Position numbers and translations under genes: made by a program | Source: Arthrobacter sp. zg-Y844 | GTDB lineage: Bacteria > Actinomycetota > Actinomycetes > Actinomycetales > Micrococcaceae | Length of the DNA stretch: 64,000 nucleotides | Assembly: GCF_024385465.1 (NCBI RefSeq) | Contig: NZ_JANFLS010000005.1 | Location: forward strand, 124,001 to 188,000 | Reading direction: 5' to 3' | Part shown: piece after piece, positions 17,720 to 28,271 of the stretch | Position numbering within the stretch: the stretch's first letter is position 1 | How the letters are laid out: every line of letters begins with the position of its first letter | The notes under the pieces: generated by a model | Database searches by the model: none | The model's input: only the letters and a program-made list of their open reading frames with translations | What the model was told of the DNA's origin: nothing

Positions 17720-18940
17720 CTAACGCAGGGCCGATACCCCGGTGATGTCCCGCCCGACAATCAGCGTGTTGATCTCATAGGTGCCTTCATACGTGTAGAT
17801 GGCCTCGGCGTCGGCGAAGATCTTGGCCATCCGGTAGTCGGTGACAATCCCGTTGCCGCCGAGGATGCTGCGGCCCAGTGCCACGCTTTCCCGCATCCTG
17901 GCACTGGCGTAGGACTTCGCCAGGGCGGCCCGCGCCATATCCCCGGAGGCTGTGCCGGCGACGGGCGCTTCGTTACCGGGTACGGGGTAGCCACCGTGTT
18001 CGAGCTCGGTAACCCGGGCCAGCATTCCGGTGCTGGCCACCGCATTGCCGAGGATCTGCACCAGCTGCTGCTGGATTAGCTGGAAGGCTGCCAGCGGGCC
18101 GCCGAACTGCAGGCGTTCGACGGCGTACGCGCGGGCGACGTCGAACGCGGCCAGCTGGGCTCCCACCGCCTGCCAGCCGACCATGATCCGGGATCCCTGC
18201 AGCAACTGCTTGGTGTCGTCGAAGCTTTCCACGCCGGCGAGCAGGTCCGCGGCGGGCACCCGGACGTCAGTCAGCACAATGTCCGCGTTCTGCACCGTTC
18301 GCAGCGCGGTCTTGTTCTCGATCCGGGTTCGGGTTACTCCGGGCAGGTTCGCGTCGAGCAGGAAACCGCGGGTGTGTCCGGTTTCCGGTTCCCGCGCCCA
18401 CAGGACCATGTAGTCGCAGAACGTGCCGTTGCCGATCCAGCGTTTGGCACCGTTCAGCACCCATGTGTCGCCGTCGCGCACGGCGGTGGTGGACATGCCG
18501 CCGGCAACATCGGAGCCGTGTTCCGGCTCGGTCAGCGCGAAGGCACCGGTAATCCGCAGCGCACGGGCGTCGTCGAGCAGCCGGGACTTCTGCTCCTCGG
18601 AGCCAAAGACATGCAGCGCTTCGACAAACAGGTCATGGTGGACCATGAAGAACGTGGCGAGCGAGGTGTCGGCGCGCGTCATTTCCGCGATCACCAGGCC
18701 TGCGAACAGCGGCGAGTAGCCCTGCTGGACAGGCGTGGAAAGTTCCAGCTGTGCCAGCTTCGGCAGGAGGTCGGAGGGGAAACGCGCCTCGTTCCACCAG
18801 TCCACGGCGTGCGGCAGCACTTCCTCGGCGAGGAAGCGCCGCAGTTCGGCAAGCTTGGCTTTCTCGGTGTCGCTGAGCAGGTCTTCGAAACCGTAGAAAT
18901 CGGCGTCGGGCAGTTGGTGCAATGGTGCGGAGGAGCTCAT
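17720..18940 (-). CDS. Acyl-CoA dehydrogenase (glutaryl-CoA dehydrogenase-like)
   Basis: 406 residues of the standard acyl-CoA dehydrogenase fold. FAFALTEPEHGSDV-type FAD contacts appear as GAFALTEPEHGSDVAGG, then KRWIGNGTFCD, and the active-site segment YTYEGTYEINTLIVGR contains the catalytic glutamate in the position used by glutaryl-CoA dehydrogenases. Family role: FAD-dependent oxidation of an acyl-CoA. Its start is 5 bp from the stop of the upstream SDR gene, so the two form an operon for degradation of a short- or branched-chain acyl-CoA. Exact substrate uncertain. Confidence 0.92.
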   Translation of the reverse strand: MSSSAPLHQLPDADFYGFEDLLSDTEKAKLAELRRFLAEEVLPHAVDWWNEARFPSDLLPKLAQLELSTPVQQGYSPLFAGLVIAEMTRADTSLATFFMVHHDLFVEALHVFGSEEQKSRLLDDARALRITGAFALTEPEHGSDVAGGMSTTAVRDGDTWVLNGAKRWIGNGTFCDYMVLWAREPETGHTRGFLLDANLPGVTRTRIENKTALRTVQNADIVLTDVRVPAADLLAGVESFDDTKQLLQGSRIMVGWQAVGAQLAAFDVARAYAVERLQFGGPLAAFQLIQQQLVQILGNAVASTGMLARVTELEHGGYPVPGNEAPVAGTASGDMARAALAKSYASARMRESVALGRSILGGNGIVTDYRMAKIFADAEAIYTYEGTYEINTLIVGRDITGVSALR

Positions 18941-18945
18941 GAAGG

Positions 18946-19719
18946 TCAGCGCGGTCCCATCCGGATGGCGCCGTCCAAGCGGATGGTCTCGCCGTTGAGC
19001 ATCTGGTTTTCAATGATGTGGGCTGCCAGGGAGGCGTATTCCGTGGCCCGGCCCAGGCGCGAAGGGTGCGGCACCTGTGCGGCCAGGGAATCCTGGGCGG
19101 CCTGCGGCAGTCCCGCCATCATGGGTGTTTCGAAGATTCCCGGCGCGATGGTGACCACCCGAATCAGGTGCCGGGCCAGCTCACGCGCCAGCGGGAGCGT
19201 CATGGCGGCCACGCCGCCCTTGGAGGCGGAGTAGGCGGGCTGGCCGATCTGGCCGTCAAAGGCGGCAACGGAGGCGGTGTTGATGATGACGCCGCGTTCC
19301 TCGGTCCCCTTGGCGGTGACCGGATCGGTTTCGGCCATGGCAGCGGCGGCGAGCCGGGTGACATTGAAGGTGCCGATCAGGTTCACGCTGACCACGCGGG
19401 CAAAGCCCTCCAGCGCAAGGACACCGTCGCGGCCCAGCACCTTGCCCGGTGTTGCGATACCCGCGCAGTTCACGGCCACCCGGAGCGGTCCTGCAGCCAT
19501 GGCTGCTTCGACGGCGGCCTGCATCTGTTCCGGGTTGGTGACGTCGCCGGGGACGAACCGGGCGTCGTCGCCGAGTTCCGCTGCATAGGCAAGGCCCTCG
19601 GACTGCGGCAGGTCCACCAACACCACGGTGGCGCCGGCGTCGTACAGCCTCCGCGCCGTGGCCCGTCCGAGTCCGGACGCTCCCCCTGTGACTATGGCCG
19701 ATGCGCCTGCGATGTCCAT
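18946..19719 (-). CDS. SDR-family 3-hydroxyacyl-CoA dehydrogenase (HSD10-like)
   Basis: 257 residues. The frame is open much further upstream, but ATG 19719 has a perfect AGGAGGA site and begins the SDR fold ([13 protein letters not shown]). The active site is [10 protein letters not shown]...YSASKGG with the catalytic Ser, Tyr and Lys. The C-terminus [14 protein letters not shown] matches HSD17B10/3-hydroxy-2-methylbutyryl-CoA dehydrogenase-like enzymes. First gene of the two-gene operon with the acyl-CoA dehydrogenase, giving two successive beta-oxidation-type steps. Confidence 0.92.
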   Translation of the reverse strand: MDIAGASAIVTGGASGLGRATARRLYDAGATVVLVDLPQSEGLAYAAELGDDARFVPGDVTNPEQMQAAVEAAMAAGPLRVAVNCAGIATPGKVLGRDGVLALEGFARVVSVNLIGTFNVTRLAAAAMAETDPVTAKGTEERGVIINTASVAAFDGQIGQPAYSASKGGVAAMTLPLARELARHLIRVVTIAPGIFETPMMAGLPQAAQDSLAAQVPHPSRLGRATEYASLAAHIIENQMLNGETIRLDGAIRMGPR

Positions 19720-19824
19720 GCGTTCCTCCTGGCAGATTTGCTCACCGGCAGTGTCGTCTATGTCACACCGGCAGTATCCGAGCCTACTGTGCGTTGGCCG
19801 GTGCCGCATCTTCGGCGGCTGGCA

Positions 19825-19830
19825 TAGGGT
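19825..19830 (+). promoter_or_regulatory. -10 hexamer of a putative leaderless promoter (GH76)
   Basis: TAGGGT is followed by TGGCGC and then ATG 19837; no ribosome site is present. Confidence 0.6.
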
Positions 19831-19836
19831 TGGCGC

Positions 19837-20955
19837 ATGCTCTACGAGGATTCCGACGACCGCGCCGAGACCGCCGCCCGCACCGTGAGCGCCGCGTTTG
19901 GCCGTTCGTTTGCCGGGTTGCCCGGGACCCATCTGGCTGCCACCAGCCGCCCGGCCTCGCGGCTGCAGCAGCTGCGCCAGCCCTGGCATTACTGGTGGCA
20001 GGCACACTACCTCGATGCCCTGATCGACGCCGGCCTGCGCGAACGCCGCACCGGCACGCCGTTCCGCGGACCGGAGCATCCCTCGGCTGCGGACCTGGCA
20101 CCGGCGCTGGTGCGGACCATCGGACTGCGGAACCGGATGCACTACACCAACCGTTTCTATGACGACATGGCGTGGCTGGCCCTGGCCGTCGGCCGCCTGA
20201 ACTCGTTGTCGGGAGCGCGGGACCGGCAGCGCCCCTACCGGAAAATCCTCTCCACCCTGAACACAGCACTGGAGTCCGCCCACACCCCGGAACTGGGCGG
20301 CGGCATCTACTGGAACAAGGACCGCAACTTCAAGAACACCCCGGCCACCGCTCCGGCTGCCCTGCATTTTGTCCGCACCGGATCACGGGACCGGGCGCAG
20401 GAGCTGGTGGATTGGCTCAACGCCACCGTGCTGGATCCGGAAACCGGACTGTATCTGGACGGGGTCAAGGTGGTCCGGGGCCGTCCACAGCTGGAGAGCA
20501 CCGTGTTCACATACAACCAGGGGCCTGTCCTGGGTGCCCTGCTCGAGCTCGGCGGCAGTGCCAACCTCACCCGCGCTGCGGAACTGGTGCGCGCCGTCGA
20601 CACCCACCTGACCGACGACGGCGGCACCTCGCGCGTGCTGCGCACCCACGGCACCGGCGACGGCGGTCTTTTCACCGGCATCCTGGCGCGCTACCTGGCC
20701 CAGGCCGCCGTGTCCCCCGCCCTGCCGGAACCGTCCCGCCGGACGGCGGCCGCGCTGGTGGAAGCCACGGCGACGGCACTGTGGGAGGGCCGGAGCAAAC
20801 GGGCGGACTGGATCCTCTTCTCCGCCAAGCCGCTGGTACCGGCCGCCGTATCCTACCCGGGCGGCTCCGCCGTCGGGCTTTCCACCCAGCTTCAGGCCTG
20901 GATGGTCCTCGAAGCGTCGGCGCGGGTGCAGCGGGCCGGGGCGGACCTCACCTGA
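19837..20955 (+). CDS. GH76-family protein (endo-alpha-1,6-mannanase-like), cytoplasmic
   Basis: 372 residues with the (alpha/alpha)6 pattern of glycoside hydrolase family 76: [29 protein letters not shown] with the adjacent catalytic-type Asp pair, [17 protein letters not shown], and [14 protein letters not shown]. Family role: cleavage of alpha-1,6-mannose linkages. There is no signal peptide, so the substrate would be intracellular or the start is misjudged; the latter is unlikely because TAGGGT sits six bases before the ATG. Confidence 0.88.
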   Translation: MLYEDSDDRAETAARTVSAAFGRSFAGLPGTHLAATSRPASRLQQLRQPWHYWWQAHYLDALIDAGLRERRTGTPFRGPEHPSAADLAPALVRTIGLRNRMHYTNRFYDDMAWLALAVGRLNSLSGARDRQRPYRKILSTLNTALESAHTPELGGGIYWNKDRNFKNTPATAPAALHFVRTGSRDRAQELVDWLNATVLDPETGLYLDGVKVVRGRPQLESTVFTYNQGPVLGALLELGGSANLTRAAELVRAVDTHLTDDGGTSRVLRTHGTGDGGLFTGILARYLAQAAVSPALPEPSRRTAAALVEATATALWEGRSKRADWILFSAKPLVPAAVSYPGGSAVGLSTQLQAWMVLEASARVQRAGADLT

Positions 20956-20964
20956 GGCACAGCA

Positions 20965-21837
20965 TCAGCCCGTCTTGAGCGGGTGCTGCGACGCCGCCGC
21001 TGCCGGGTCCAAATCCGCCAGCGTGATCAGGTGCTGCGGGTGCTGCGGGAGCGGAAACGTGCGCAGGACATTGAGGTCGCTGTCCACATGCAGCATTTCG
21101 CCGGAGTCCAGCAGCCGCCAATTCGGGTTGGCATCCATCTTTTCGGTTGCCACCAGCACTTCCGGCCGCTTCTCCTCGCGTATCTGGTCACTGTGGACGC
21201 TGATCCGGCTGCTCCGCTTCTCCCCCACCGGACCGCCCGGCCCCTGCTGCAGGACGTACAGCGGATGGGTGTCCGGGTAGCGCACGGCCCACAGCTCGGT
21301 GGCGGTGGTGAGGATGATGTTCACCGCGTACAGCCGCAGGTTCTGCGCAATCCAGGTCAGCGTTGATGCAATCGCAGCCGAAACGTCTCCGCCGTTCACC
21401 CTCGCTGCGCCGGTGATAAGGGCGAAGACCCGCTCGCTGTCCGTCTCCCCCTTGACCAGGTGGTACATCTCCAACTGGCGCAGCCGGTCATCGAGCTTGT
21501 CCAGGTCCTCCACCACCCCGTTGTGGGCCAGGAGACGGTTGTCCTGCTCAAAGGGGTGCGTGTTGACGTCCGTGTCCCCGCCGGTGCTGGCGTAACGCAC
21601 GTGCGCCAGGAAGGTGGTGCTTTCCAGTTCCCGGGCCTCCTGGGCGTACTGCACATCCTGATACGCAGCGATGGGCGCTTTATCGACCACCGGGCTGCCG
21701 TCGGGGGCGAACGTTCCGATCCCGAAGCCGTCCGCTTCCTTACGGCTCTGCTGGGCCAGGCTGTCCGGGGCCGTGAGCAGCCAGAACGTTGCCCGGACCG
21801 GATCCTTCCCGGCATGCATACCAAAGAGTCGGCACAT
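20965..21837 (-). CDS. Class II glutamine amidotransferase (EgtC/YafJ-like)
   Basis: 290 residues. It begins MCRLFGMHAG, placing the Ntn nucleophile Cys2 at the N-terminus after Met removal. Other landmarks are FLAHVRYASTGGDTDVNTHPF and the oxyanion block RLLAHNGVVED. It is a stand-alone glutaminase/amidohydrolase domain with no synthase partner fused. The start has AGGAGGT upstream. EgtC is involved in ergothioneine synthesis, but no other egt gene is present, so this is left general. Confidence 0.88.
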   Translation of the reverse strand: MCRLFGMHAGKDPVRATFWLLTAPDSLAQQSRKEADGFGIGTFAPDGSPVVDKAPIAAYQDVQYAQEARELESTTFLAHVRYASTGGDTDVNTHPFEQDNRLLAHNGVVEDLDKLDDRLRQLEMYHLVKGETDSERVFALITGAARVNGGDVSAAIASTLTWIAQNLRLYAVNIILTTATELWAVRYPDTHPLYVLQQGPGGPVGEKRSSRISVHSDQIREEKRPEVLVATEKMDANPNWRLLDSGEMLHVDSDLNVLRTFPLPQHPQHLITLADLDPAAAASQHPLKTG

Positions 21838-21909
21838 GTGGACCTCCTGGGGGCGGTTCTGGTGGACGGACGGGGCCCCGGGCGAACCGAGGAAGCCAAG
21901 CCGCGGCGG

Positions 21910-22536
21910 CTAGGCGTTAGGCGCCTGCCCCACCGCTGACGGAGGTGACGGCTTCCGTTTCTGCGGATAGGGCGCGCGGTGTTCGCTGAGCATCTGCACA
22001 TAGTCCGCGATCCAGCGCTCGCGGGTTGCCTGCGTCTTGAGGCCTTTGAGCCGGATGTACATGGCGAAGCGGTTCTGCGATGTCAGTACGTCGAACATTT
22101 CCTGGGCTGCGGGAACGGCGGCGATGGCCGCCCGAAGGTCCTCCGGGATTTCCGCCGTTGCCGATCCGGCGTAGGCGGCATCCCAGCGGCCGTCCACCTT
22201 CGCGCTGAGAACGGCGTCCCGTCCGGCCGGATGCATTCTGCCTTCCGCTTCCAGCCGGTTGATGTAGCCAACGTTCCGCAGCGACCAGTTACTGCGCGGA
22301 CCGCGCGGCTGAAACCGCTGCAGGTAGCTTTGCTCGTCGCGCCGGTCAGCCTGCGCATCGATCCAGCCGAAACAGAGTGCTTCCTGAAGGGCCTCGCGAT
22401 ACGTCAACCGGGTGACGCTTCCGCCCTTCTTCCCCAGCACCAGGCGGACGCCGACGGATAACCCGTAATTGTGCTCCAGCCACTCCCGCCAGGCCCCGGC
22501 ATCCGGCAGGAGAAGCTCCGGGAGGTCCCGTGTCAT
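21910..22536 (-). CDS. YdeI-family protein
   Basis: 208 residues. Family blocks: GVRLVLGKKGG, LTYREALQEALCFGWIDAQ, and FQPRGPRSNWSLRNV near residue 80, with a basic Pro-rich tail. Proteins of this family are annotated as YdeI/OmpD-associated; the biochemical role is unresolved. TAGACT ends exactly 6 nt before the ATG. Confidence 0.85.
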   Translation of the reverse strand: MTRDLPELLLPDAGAWREWLEHNYGLSVGVRLVLGKKGGSVTRLTYREALQEALCFGWIDAQADRRDEQSYLQRFQPRGPRSNWSLRNVGYINRLEAEGRMHPAGRDAVLSAKVDGRWDAAYAGSATAEIPEDLRAAIAAVPAAQEMFDVLTSQNRFAMYIRLKGLKTQATRERWIADYVQMLSEHRAPYPQKRKPSPPSAVGQAPNA

Positions 22537-22542
22537 AGCCCA

Positions 22543-22548
22543 AGTCTA
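22543..22548 (-). promoter_or_regulatory. -10 hexamer of a putative leaderless promoter (YdeI)
   Basis: TAGACT, then TGGGCT, then the ATG at 22536 on the minus strand. The same hexamer precedes the TetR gene at 62522. Confidence 0.6.
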
Positions 22549-22639
22549 GGGATGCATCTGCCGGGCTGAAAGGGTCCGGACCGGTTCAGCCGATGGCCGA
22601 AGCGTAGCGTGCCGTGTGACGGGCACGGCACCTTTGGGG

Positions 22640-22645
22640 TAGAAC
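22640..22645 (+). promoter_or_regulatory. -10 hexamer of a putative leaderless promoter (NUDIX-like)
   Basis: TAGAAC is followed by ACTGCT and then ATG 22652. The last base departs from TAnnnT. Confidence 0.45.
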
Positions 22646-22651
22646 ACTGCT

Positions 22652-23191
22652 ATGAACGTTCGTACTCCTGACCCGTATCCAGGCTGGCTCTCCGAGGAAG
22701 ATCTCTACGAGGCCCGGCAGCGCCTGCCCATGGTTTACGTCGAGGCGGTGCCCGTGCGGTGCGACCCGCTGGGCTACGTCACCGAGGTTGGGCTGCTGCT
22801 GCAGGCGACGCCGGAAGGCCAGATGGTACGTTCCTTCGTTTCGGGCCGGGTGCTGTACCGCGAAACCATCCGCGGGGCCCTGCTGCGCAACCTGGAGAAG
22901 GATCTGGGGCCGATGGCGCTGCCGCAGCTGCCGCCCACCCTGGTGCCGTTCGCCGTCGCCGAGTATTTCCCCTCTCCTTCGCAGAGCGGGCTGACGGATG
23001 AACGCCAGCACGCCGTGGCGCTTGCCTATCTGATTCCCGTGACCGGTGAGTGCAATCCCCGCCAGGACGCACTGGAACTGTCCTGGCTGACTCCGGACGA
23101 AGCACTCAGCCCCGCGATCTACGCCGAATTCTCCGGCGGCCGCGGAGACCTGCTGCGCCAGGCACTGGCCTCGGCCGGCTGGGGCCGCTGA
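22652..23191 (+). CDS. NUDIX-like protein (DUF4916 type)
   Basis: 179 residues with a NUDIX-like layout: a strand region PMVYVEAVPVR...EVGLLLQA, RETIRGALLRNLEKDLG where a Nudix helix would lie, and later EYFP and LAYLIPVTG strands. The canonical GX5EX7REUXEEXGU box is degenerate, because the Glu residues that bind metal are largely missing, so hydrolase activity is doubtful. I recognise it as the actinobacterial DUF4916 type. Confidence 0.75.
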   Translation: MNVRTPDPYPGWLSEEDLYEARQRLPMVYVEAVPVRCDPLGYVTEVGLLLQATPEGQMVRSFVSGRVLYRETIRGALLRNLEKDLGPMALPQLPPTLVPFAVAEYFPSPSQSGLTDERQHAVALAYLIPVTGECNPRQDALELSWLTPDEALSPAIYAEFSGGRGDLLRQALASAGWGR

Positions 23192-23263
23192 AAAAGTCGC
23201 AGCTGACAAGCTTTATATACTGGAGGTTCTGGGGAGCCGAGGTCCAACCACGAAGGAATCGCC

Positions 23264-24130
23264 ATGTCTGAGAGCCTGCCGGAAACGTACGCGTTCCGGG
23301 TCAACGCGGAACTGCTTGCCCCCGGACAGATCCTTGTCCCGGGTGAGGGTGCTGCAGAACCACTGGCTCCGGTAGCCGGAACCAGTGTGGAGGCCGATGA
23401 TTTCGGTGTTCCCGCGCTGGTGCTCGCTAAATTGGACGACGGAACTTCGCTCCGGCTGGCCTACGGATCCGCCGTCCGGGTACAGGCTCCGGCTCCCGAA
23501 GGTGCGCCGTCGGACGCTGTTCGACAGGTGCCTTCGGAGGAAGACAACGCGGCCGAAATCATTGCCGACGCCGCGGCCGCCCACCCGGAAAACTCCGCCG
23601 TACAGGAGATTGCAGCGCGCCTGGACCGTGGTTTGAACGTAAAATCCGGCAGCCACCTGCAGGATGTCCGAGATTTGGCCCACATTCTCTATATCGATCT
23701 CGGTGATGCTGAAAACGCCCTGAGGGTCTGCAACGTCATCACCGGGCTCCCCTTTGACGGGAACTTTGGCCGTTGGAACTGGATCCAGGGCGCTTTGGCC
23801 CTGGCGGCGCACATCACCCATGAGGCCGGCGACGCCGAGAGCGCGGCGGCGTACAGCCATGCCGTGCGTGCTGCGGACACGTCCGAGACCGACCCGATGA
23901 AGGCCAAGCTGGCTGCCGAGCTGCTGCAGCGCCAGCTGAACGAACCCAACCTGTACGACCGCGAAATCCACCGGGCTGCCGAGGCCGGAAAAGATGCCAG
24001 CGAACGGGAATGGCGGGTCCTGCGCCTGAACGCCCTGCTCTACCTGCGCTCCCACGGCGGTTCGCAGACGCTGTCCGACGCGGAGCTGGACCGGCGCATC
24101 CGCACCGAGCTGATTGCCGTGCGCGGCTAG
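23264..24130 (+). CDS. Conserved hypothetical protein
   Basis: 288 residues, soluble, acidic. An N-terminal beta-rich part (about 1-75) is followed by a helical part with repeat-like Ala-rich helices (AAEIIADAAAAHPENSAV, LAAHITHEAGDAESAAAYSH) reminiscent of TPR-type packing. No catalytic motif seen. AAGGAA lies upstream of the ATG. The stop overlaps the convergent FUSC gene by 4 bp. Function unknown. Confidence 0.75.
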   Translation: MSESLPETYAFRVNAELLAPGQILVPGEGAAEPLAPVAGTSVEADDFGVPALVLAKLDDGTSLRLAYGSAVRVQAPAPEGAPSDAVRQVPSEEDNAAEIIADAAAAHPENSAVQEIAARLDRGLNVKSGSHLQDVRDLAHILYIDLGDAENALRVCNVITGLPFDGNFGRWNWIQGALALAAHITHEAGDAESAAAYSHAVRAADTSETDPMKAKLAAELLQRQLNEPNLYDREIHRAAEAGKDASEREWRVLRLNALLYLRSHGGSQTLSDAELDRRIRTELIAVRG

Positions 24131-25161
24131 GCGGACTTCCGCTTCTTTTGCTGCAGCTGCTTTTGCCGGACATGGACGGCCACCACCACGGCCATGCCGA
24201 CGACGGCGCCGATCAGCGTTTCAATGCCGCGGTCCCGCAGCAGCTCCATCGGGTTGCTGGGGTGGGCCAGCTCCGTGCTGACCAGCGCCAGCGGCGTGAC
24301 CACCGCCTGGGCCAGTGCGTATTGCCGGGCGATGAACATCTCCGCCCCGAACTGGCAAGCGGCAATGACCAGGACCATCTGCCAGGGCTCCAGGCCCGGA
24401 AGCAGGATCAGTGCCGTCAGCAATAGGCCGCCGAACGTGCCCAGGATGCGCTGCAGGCCGCGGTGGACCCGGTGGCGCACTGTCGCGCCGATCAGCGGAA
24501 CGGTCGCCGCGACCATGGCCCAGTAGTTGTGGCCGATGCCCAGCAGGGTGGCGATGGATCCTGCCACCACTGCGGCCACCGCATACTGCAGCCCGTCAAT
24601 GTAGATGAGGCGGCGCTGGGCCGGCGTGAAGCGCAGGCGTTCCGGTGGTTTCCATTCCCTGCGGTACTTCTGCACGAGCATCCCGGACAGGCCCAGCAGG
24701 ATGGAAAAGGCCACCGTGAGGACTGCGGTGAGCATCCCCTGCCAGAGCGGAGGATGGTTCGGGACGGAGGATATGGCGGCGAAGGCGAAGATATGGAACA
24801 GGGAGCCGACCGGGCGCAGCCGCCAAAAGCCCGTGGCAATGGTGCCGAAACCGGCTACTGCCGTGGTGCCGATGACGGTTCCCCAGTCATCCAGGTCCAG
24901 GCGGGCGCACAGCGCTGCCGCCAGGATGACGGCCAGCATAAGTGTCCCGGCGCGGCCCTGGTGGCCCAGTCGCTGGCGGTGCGGTTCGTTCCGGCCGTAG
25001 ATCCCGGTGAAGGCACCGAACGTGGCGAAAATGGCCAGGTCGATCCGCCCCAGGAAAAGCAGCAGGAGAAGCGGAACGCCCACTCCGATGGCGCAGCGGA
25101 TGGCCGCGTGGTGGTCGTTGTGTGCCGGAGCGATCCTGAACATTTCCTGCAGGTGCGTCAA
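24127..25161 (-). CDS. FUSC-family membrane protein (aromatic acid exporter-like)
   Basis: About 344 residues from TTG 25161, preceded by AGAGG. The frame continues to an ATG at 25230 with no ribosome site, and ATG 25143 is another option. Several membrane segments appear in two clusters (for example VGVPLLLLLFLGRIDLAIFATFGAFTGIYG and ILAAALCARLDL), with the conserved NYWAMVAATVPLIGATVRHRVHRGLQRILGTF region covering residues about 230-262 and a basic Lys-rich C-terminus. Family role: efflux of aromatic acids or similar; substrate unknown. Confidence 0.85.
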   Translation of the reverse strand: MTHLQEMFRIAPAHNDHHAAIRCAIGVGVPLLLLLFLGRIDLAIFATFGAFTGIYGRNEPHRQRLGHQGRAGTLMLAVILAAALCARLDLDDWGTVIGTTAVAGFGTIATGFWRLRPVGSLFHIFAFAAISSVPNHPPLWQGMLTAVLTVAFSILLGLSGMLVQKYRREWKPPERLRFTPAQRRLIYIDGLQYAVAAVVAGSIATLLGIGHNYWAMVAATVPLIGATVRHRVHRGLQRILGTFGGLLLTALILLPGLEPWQMVLVIAACQFGAEMFIARQYALAQAVVTPLALVSTELAHPSNPMELLRDRGIETLIGAVVGMAVVVAVHVRQKQLQQKKRKSA

Positions 25162-25286
25162 CGCGGGTGGCCTCTGCCTTTCGTGCCGTAGGCATCGGGG
25201 GTGCGGGGATATTCCGGCGGCGGGGTGCATGGCCGGTTGAATTCCGCCAATCCAACCTATCCCCGGGAAAGCACCAGCAGATATAA

Positions 25287-26647
<1,361 letters not shown>

Positions 26648-26700
26648 ATCCTTGCGTGCAACGTGCCGAGTTCCAGGGGTTCTGCAGAAAGCCAAGCCGG

Positions 26701-26910
26701 CTAGGAATTGTCCGGCTTCGCCTGGGTCGATTCATCCACTTCCAAGGCGGGCTGGGCATCCCGTTCCTCGTCTCCGGGGCTCGAATCCTTCTCCTGGGCG
26801 TCTTCGATCATTGCCTTGGTGACTTCGTCATTGAATTCCTCCGCGGTTCCGGCAAGATTTTCATCTACTGCCTTGGCACCGGGGTTCGGGACTGGTTCCT
26901 GATTGCTCAT
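26701..26910 (-). CDS. Small acidic protein
   Basis: 69 residues from ATG 26910, chosen over the longer frame because GGAG lies 6 nt upstream. Rich in Asp, Glu, Pro, Gln; no Cys, no hydrophobic core; likely disordered. A helical stretch (AGTAEEFNDEVTKAMIEDAQ) may be its only structured part. Function unknown; compositionally like the protein at 16203-16649. Confidence 0.65.
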   Translation of the reverse strand: MSNQEPVPNPGAKAVDENLAGTAEEFNDEVTKAMIEDAQEKDSSPGDEERDAQPALEVDESTQAKPDNS

Positions 26911-27086
26911 GTTTGTCTCCTGCCGTACGGGGGAAGTGAAGCTCTGGCGTTCCCCCACCTTTGCACACCTGGGCAGGGATTTCGCCCGGTGACCTGATTG
27001 GCGTTTCCCCGCACGGCAGGGCCCGTTGCCGCTAGGCTCGGAGCGGAGGCCTGGCGGTCTTACAACGGCTATTCGAAGGGGTCAGC

Positions 27087-27317
27087 ATGGCGGAAAAGCA
27101 GGGGAATCCTGTAGTGCGGCGCGGGCACGGCACTGTTGGATGGACCATCCAGATCCTCGTTACGCTCTCCCTGCTGCTGGCGCTGGTAGTGGTGGCGGCA
27201 TGGAAGCCACCCTCCCAAGCGATCATCACCGTCGCCATTTCCCTCGTCCTCGGGCCGCTTCTGATGTTCATGGGGACGCGGCGGAGCAGCGGACGCCGCG
27301 ACGAATCGCGGCAGTGA
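27087..27317 (+). CDS. Small two-helix membrane protein
   Basis: 76 residues. Two membrane spans, TIQILVTLSLLLALVVVAAW (20-39) and IITVAISLVLGPLLMFMG (46-63), lie between basic ends, giving an inside-inside hairpin topology. AAGGGG precedes the ATG. No homologue recognised. Confidence 0.65.
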   Translation: MAEKQGNPVVRRGHGTVGWTIQILVTLSLLLALVVVAAWKPPSQAIITVAISLVLGPLLMFMGTRRSSGRRDESRQ

Positions 27318-27345
27318 CGGGGAGCGCCGAACCCGGCCCCCGCCC

Positions 27346-28080
27346 CTACGCCGCGACAGGCTCCAGCTCAGCCGGCACGTAGCTGGGTTCGCGCTTCTTG
27401 ATGACCCGGATGACCAGGGCCGTGACCGGCACAAAAAGGTACTCAATGAGCGTCTTGTAGAGGAAGCCGAACAGGACGTAGTTGAAGAACCCGCCGGCGT
27501 CGGTAATCCCGATGACCGGAGCCGCAATGGCACAGAAAATCAGGGTGTCCGCAAACTCCCCCACACCGGTGGACAGCATCAACCGTCCGGCCAGTGCCTT
27601 CTCGCGGAACCGCTCCTTCATCCGCACCAGCACCATCGAGTTCAGCAGCTGGCCGGCCAGGAACCCCAGCAGGCTCGCCAGGACAATCTGCCAGACCGGA
27701 CCGAGAGCTACTTCCAGTGCAGCCTGCTTCTCCAGCCCGTAGGCGTCATTGAACCCCGGCAGCGCAATGATTACGGCAAAACTGACGACGGCGAGAAGTG
27801 CCATCGCAAAGCCGGTGAAGATGGCGCGGCGGGCGGCTTTGAAACCGTAGACCTCGCTCACCACGTCGCCGAGAATGTACGCGAGCGGGAAGAGGAAGAA
27901 ACCGCCGTCGGTGACAATGTCCCAGCCGCCGGGAAGGGAAAACTGTACGCCCTTGGAAGCGCCGATATTCGAAATGACGATGACCACGCACATCAGGGTG
28001 AGGATCAGGTCGTACTGGGAGCTCCCGCGGGAGGCGTAGGCTGCAGCGTTTTTCACAGCTGCCCGTGGCTGTGCGTTCAT
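27346..28080 (-). CDS. yhhQ: Queuosine-precursor transporter, YhhQ/VUT family
   Basis: 244 residues, about six membrane spans. Family blocks: VVIVISNIGASKGVQF, DGGFFLFPLAYILGDVVSEVYGFK and GEFADTLIFCAIA. Known role of YhhQ: uptake of preQ0, preQ1 or queuine. It sits close to tgt (0.7 kb), which makes queuosine salvage the best reading. I looked for a preQ1-type riboswitch in the 190 bp upstream and saw none. Confidence 0.9.
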   Translation of the reverse strand: MNAQPRAAVKNAAAYASRGSSQYDLILTLMCVVIVISNIGASKGVQFSLPGGWDIVTDGGFFLFPLAYILGDVVSEVYGFKAARRAIFTGFAMALLAVVSFAVIIALPGFNDAYGLEKQAALEVALGPVWQIVLASLLGFLAGQLLNSMVLVRMKERFREKALAGRLMLSTGVGEFADTLIFCAIAAPVIGITDAGGFFNYVLFGFLYKTLIEYLFVPVTALVIRVIKKREPSYVPAELEPVAA

Positions 28081-28210
28081 GGCATTTCCGTTCGGTTAGT
28101 GGTTCGCCTGGCTTTCGCCGGCTGTATTAGCACTGTGCCCGCTGCCCCGGGCAGCCCCGCAGGGCCGCATCCATTCTGCCACGCCCGGTCCGCTCCTGCC
28201 GCGCACCCGA

Positions 28211-28228
28211 TTTTGAACACGTTCAAAA
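28211..28228 (+). promoter_or_regulatory. Perfect 18-bp palindrome, likely TetR operator
   Basis: TTTTGAAC-AC-GTTCAAAA is an uninterrupted 8+8 inverted repeat. It contains a TTGAAC -35-like hexamer (28213-28218), with TCTACT 16 bp downstream as a -10. Repressor binding would block the -35, so autoregulation of the TetR gene that follows is likely. Confidence 0.7.
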
Positions 28229-28271
28229 AAGTGGTCTACTAAACGCTGAAAATACTGCAAAGGGAGCATCA

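Noticed and set aside
16780-17723. Open frames in the repeat block considered as a repeat-rich protein
   Set aside because: Several overlapping frames look equally open, and none has a ribosome site, promoter or recognisable sequence.
28081-28271. preQ1 riboswitch upstream of yhhQ
   Set aside because: I could not find the short pseudoknot pattern with its A-rich 3' tail; the region is ordinary apart from the TetR palindrome.
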